From an uncultured Schumannella sp. (GTDB lineage Bacteria > Actinomycetota > Actinomycetes > Actinomycetales > Microbacteriaceae): 40,244 nt of DNA. The position numbers and the translations under genes are program-made. The DNA is taken from positions 1 through 40,244 of the forward strand of contig NZ_CAJQNT010000039.1 of assembly GCF_905479755.1 (NCBI RefSeq), read 5' to 3'. Of the stretch, positions 38,934 through 40,244 are shown in pieces. The stretch's first letter is position 1, and every line of letters begins with the position of its first letter. The notes below the pieces were generated by a model. The model was given only the letters and a program-made list of their open reading frames with translations, made no database searches and was not told where the DNA came from.

Positions 38934-39916
38934 GTCACGCTGATGTCGTGCTCGAACTCGCAGATCGCCTCCTCGCCCGGCTGCACGCCGGACGGGAGCT
39001 CGTGGTCGCGACCGTGATCGGAGTTGACGGTTCGGCGCCGCGCACCCTCGGCACATCGATGGCCTGGGACGGTGAGGCCGTCATCGGCTCGATCGCCGGC
39101 GGATGCGTCGAAGGCGCCGTGCTCGACGTCGCCGACCGCGTGCTCGACGACGGTCGCACGCGGGTGATCGAATTCGGCGTGCCCGAGGACGGCGCCGCGG
39201 GGGAGTTGGCGCTGGAGGCGGGCCTCAGCTGCGGCGGGGCGCTGACGCTGCACCTCGCGGTGCTCCGGCCCGGGGATACGGCCCTCGCCGCCCTCGAAGG
39301 TGCGGTTCGCGGTGAGTCGGCGCGCATCCGCCTCACCGAGGACGGCTACGCGATGGACGAGTGCGAAAGCATGTTCGTCGACGTGAAGGTGCCGCCCGCG
39401 CGTCTGATCATCGTCGGCGCGATGGAGTTTTCGGCCGCCCTCGCGGCAGCCGCGCAGCCGCTTGGGTTCGCGGTCACCGTGTGCGACCCGCGGGCCGTGT
39501 TCACGACCGCGGAGCGCTTTCCCGGGGCCGAGCTGGTGGTCCAGTGGCCGACCGAGTTCCTGGGCGGAACCGAGCTCGACGAGCGCAGCGTCGTCTGCCT
39601 GCTCAGCCACGACGACCGCTTCGATGCCGAGGCGCTGCTGCTCGCGCTGCGTTCGCCCGCGCGCTACGTCGGCGCGATGGGCTCGAGGCGCACGGATGCG
39701 CGCCGCCGCGCACGCCTCACGGAGCTTGGCGCGAGCGCCGAGGAGCTGGCGCGGCTGCACTCGCCGATCGGACTCGACCTGGGCGCCTCGACCCCCGAGG
39801 AGACCGCGATTTCGATCCTCGCGGAGGTCCTGCAGTCCCGCGCCGTCGCGAGTGCGCGCCCGCTCGCCGAGCTCGACGGCGCGATCCACGCGCGCCGCGA
39901 GCTCCCCGCGCGCTGA
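38930..39916 (+). CDS. xdhC: XdhC-family molybdenum cofactor maturation protein
   Basis: 328 residues. The N-terminal XdhC/CoxI domain shows LVVATVIGVDGSAPRTLGTSMAW and GSIAGGCVEGAVLDVADRVL. The C-terminal Rossmann domain shows RLIIVGAMEFSAALAAAAQPL, VVCLLSHDDRFDAEALLLAL, YVGAMGSRRTDARRRARL and LGASTPEETAISILAEVL. XdhC delivers sulfurated cofactor to xanthine dehydrogenase, whose subunits are absent here. ATG 38930 overlaps the palindrome; GTG 38948 is an alternative start. No ribosome-binding site is visible for either. Confidence 0.93.
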   Translation: MCHADVVLELADRLLARLHAGRELVVATVIGVDGSAPRTLGTSMAWDGEAVIGSIAGGCVEGAVLDVADRVLDDGRTRVIEFGVPEDGAAGELALEAGLSCGGALTLHLAVLRPGDTALAALEGAVRGESARIRLTEDGYAMDECESMFVDVKVPPARLIIVGAMEFSAALAAAAQPLGFAVTVCDPRAVFTTAERFPGAELVVQWPTEFLGGTELDERSVVCLLSHDDRFDAEALLLALRSPARYVGAMGSRRTDARRRARLTELGASAEELARLHSPIGLDLGASTPEETAISILAEVLQSRAVASARPLAELDGAIHARRELPAR

Positions 39917-40013
39917 GCCGCGCGCGCCGCACCCCTACCCGCACCCCGCACCCGGCGCCCCGCACCCCGCGCCCCCCCGGCGATCTCGCGCGCCCCGCGC
40001 ACCCCGCGCACCC
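39917..40013. repeat. Low-complexity CCCCGCGCA-type DNA
   Basis: An imprecise array of CGCACCCC and GCGCACCCC units follows xdhC, densest at 39990-40015. It has no gene on either strand and forms the left part of a 328-base gene-free end. Confidence 0.6.
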
Positions 40014-40074
40014 CGCGAACGGTGCACAACGTGCGGTGTGGGTGCCTGCGATCGCACTTTTGGCACCGCTCGCG
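40014..40074. repeat. Twin hairpin element, copy 1
   Basis: The outer arms are CGCGAACGGTGC and GCACCGCTCGCG, with an inner stem GTGCG/CGCAC. It is about 80% identical to the element at 40177-40237, with starts 163 bases apart. Both are followed by GGAGT. Confidence 0.7.
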
Positions 40075-40176
40075 GGAGTGCACTGGCGCGCGTCTTCGCA
40101 CCCACGCGCGGTGGGGGCGGAAGTGCGCTCGCGCCGGCGAGGTGCCCCGGCGACCCCGTGGGCGAGCCGCCCCCCT

Positions 40177-40237
40177 CGCGAGCGGTGCGAAACGCGCGGT
40201 GTGGGCGCCGGGGATCGCGCGTTTGGCACCGCTCGCG
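40177..40237. repeat. Twin hairpin element, copy 2
   Basis: The outer arms CGCGAGCGGTGC/GCACCGCTCGCG pair perfectly. After one G/G mismatch, the inner stem AAACGCGCG/CGCGCGTTT also pairs perfectly. Part of the inner stem differs from copy 1 on both sides in a pairing-preserving way (C:G against T:A). The window ends seven bases later. Confidence 0.7.
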
Positions 40238-40244
40238 GGAGTCT

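Overview
The window looks like one piece of a high-GC actinobacterial chromosome, most probably a Microbacteriaceae-type organism. The signs are about 70% GC coding sequence, long chains of genes joined by ATGA or GTGA stop/start overlaps, frequent GTG starts, several leaderless-type promoters (TANNNT six or seven bases before the start codon), and recurring GGATGC in coding DNA. The assignment comes from sequence style and remembered family knowledge, not from a search.

Layout. (1) 1-2350: branched-chain amino acid synthesis, ilvB (3' end only), ilvN and ilvC. (2) 2674-13263: molybdenum block. A sulfite-oxidase-like molybdoenzyme and its flavin reductase, moaA-moaD, then on the minus strand moeZ, moeA, a moaC-mogA fusion, moaE and an SDR-like protein, and on the plus strand a HTH/TOBE protein with modABC. 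(3) 13399-18581: acetamidase/formamidase-family enzyme, an AtzH/HpxZ-amidase fusion, ureidoglycine-glyoxylate aminotransferase (pucG) and allantoate amidohydrolase (allC). (4) 18791-23370: accessory stretch with an OLD-like AAA ATPase of lower GC, a methyltransferase, a thioredoxin-like protein, two unrecognised proteins and a MobA/MocA-like nucleotidyltransferase. (5) 23387-35730: uraD and pucM on plus, then a twelve-gene minus-strand run read from 35730 down to 24215: cytosine-deaminase-like enzyme, ABC importer, SDR, FAD oxidase, creatininase-family enzyme, PdxH-like protein, MTHFR-like protein, allantoinase, uricase and guanine deaminase. (6) 35944-39916: XRE-cupin regulator, an iron-sulfur flavin reductase, an 8-oxoguanine-deaminase-like amidohydrolase and XdhC. 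(7) 39917-40244: repeat-rich DNA without a gene.

How it works together. Guanine is deaminated to xanthine. A molybdenum hydroxylase (xanthine dehydrogenase, not in the window) would make urate. Uricase, PucM and UraD convert urate to allantoin, AllB gives allantoate, AllC gives ureidoglycine, and PucG transaminates ureidoglycine with glyoxylate to glycine and oxalurate. The two amidase-type genes directly upstream of pucG are good candidates for breaking down oxalurate and oxamate. The molybdate transporter, cofactor genes, XdhC and the MocA-like protein fit supply of the missing dehydrogenase. A shared 19-bp inverted repeat (ATGTTG-N7-CAACAT) lies before pucG and in the divergent control region beside the XRE-cupin regulator, so both arms of the pathway may be one regulon.

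Main oddities: a family of palindromic repeats, four of whose five copies lie inside reading frames (including both halves of the MoaC-MogA linker); two 15-bp tandem arrays, one encoding a pentapeptide-repeat extension of the ModA signal peptide; a 14-codon leader frame joined by ATGA to the mod operon; a 16-bp stuttered start region between moeZ and moeA; and an amidohydrolase that has lost two metal-ligand positions.
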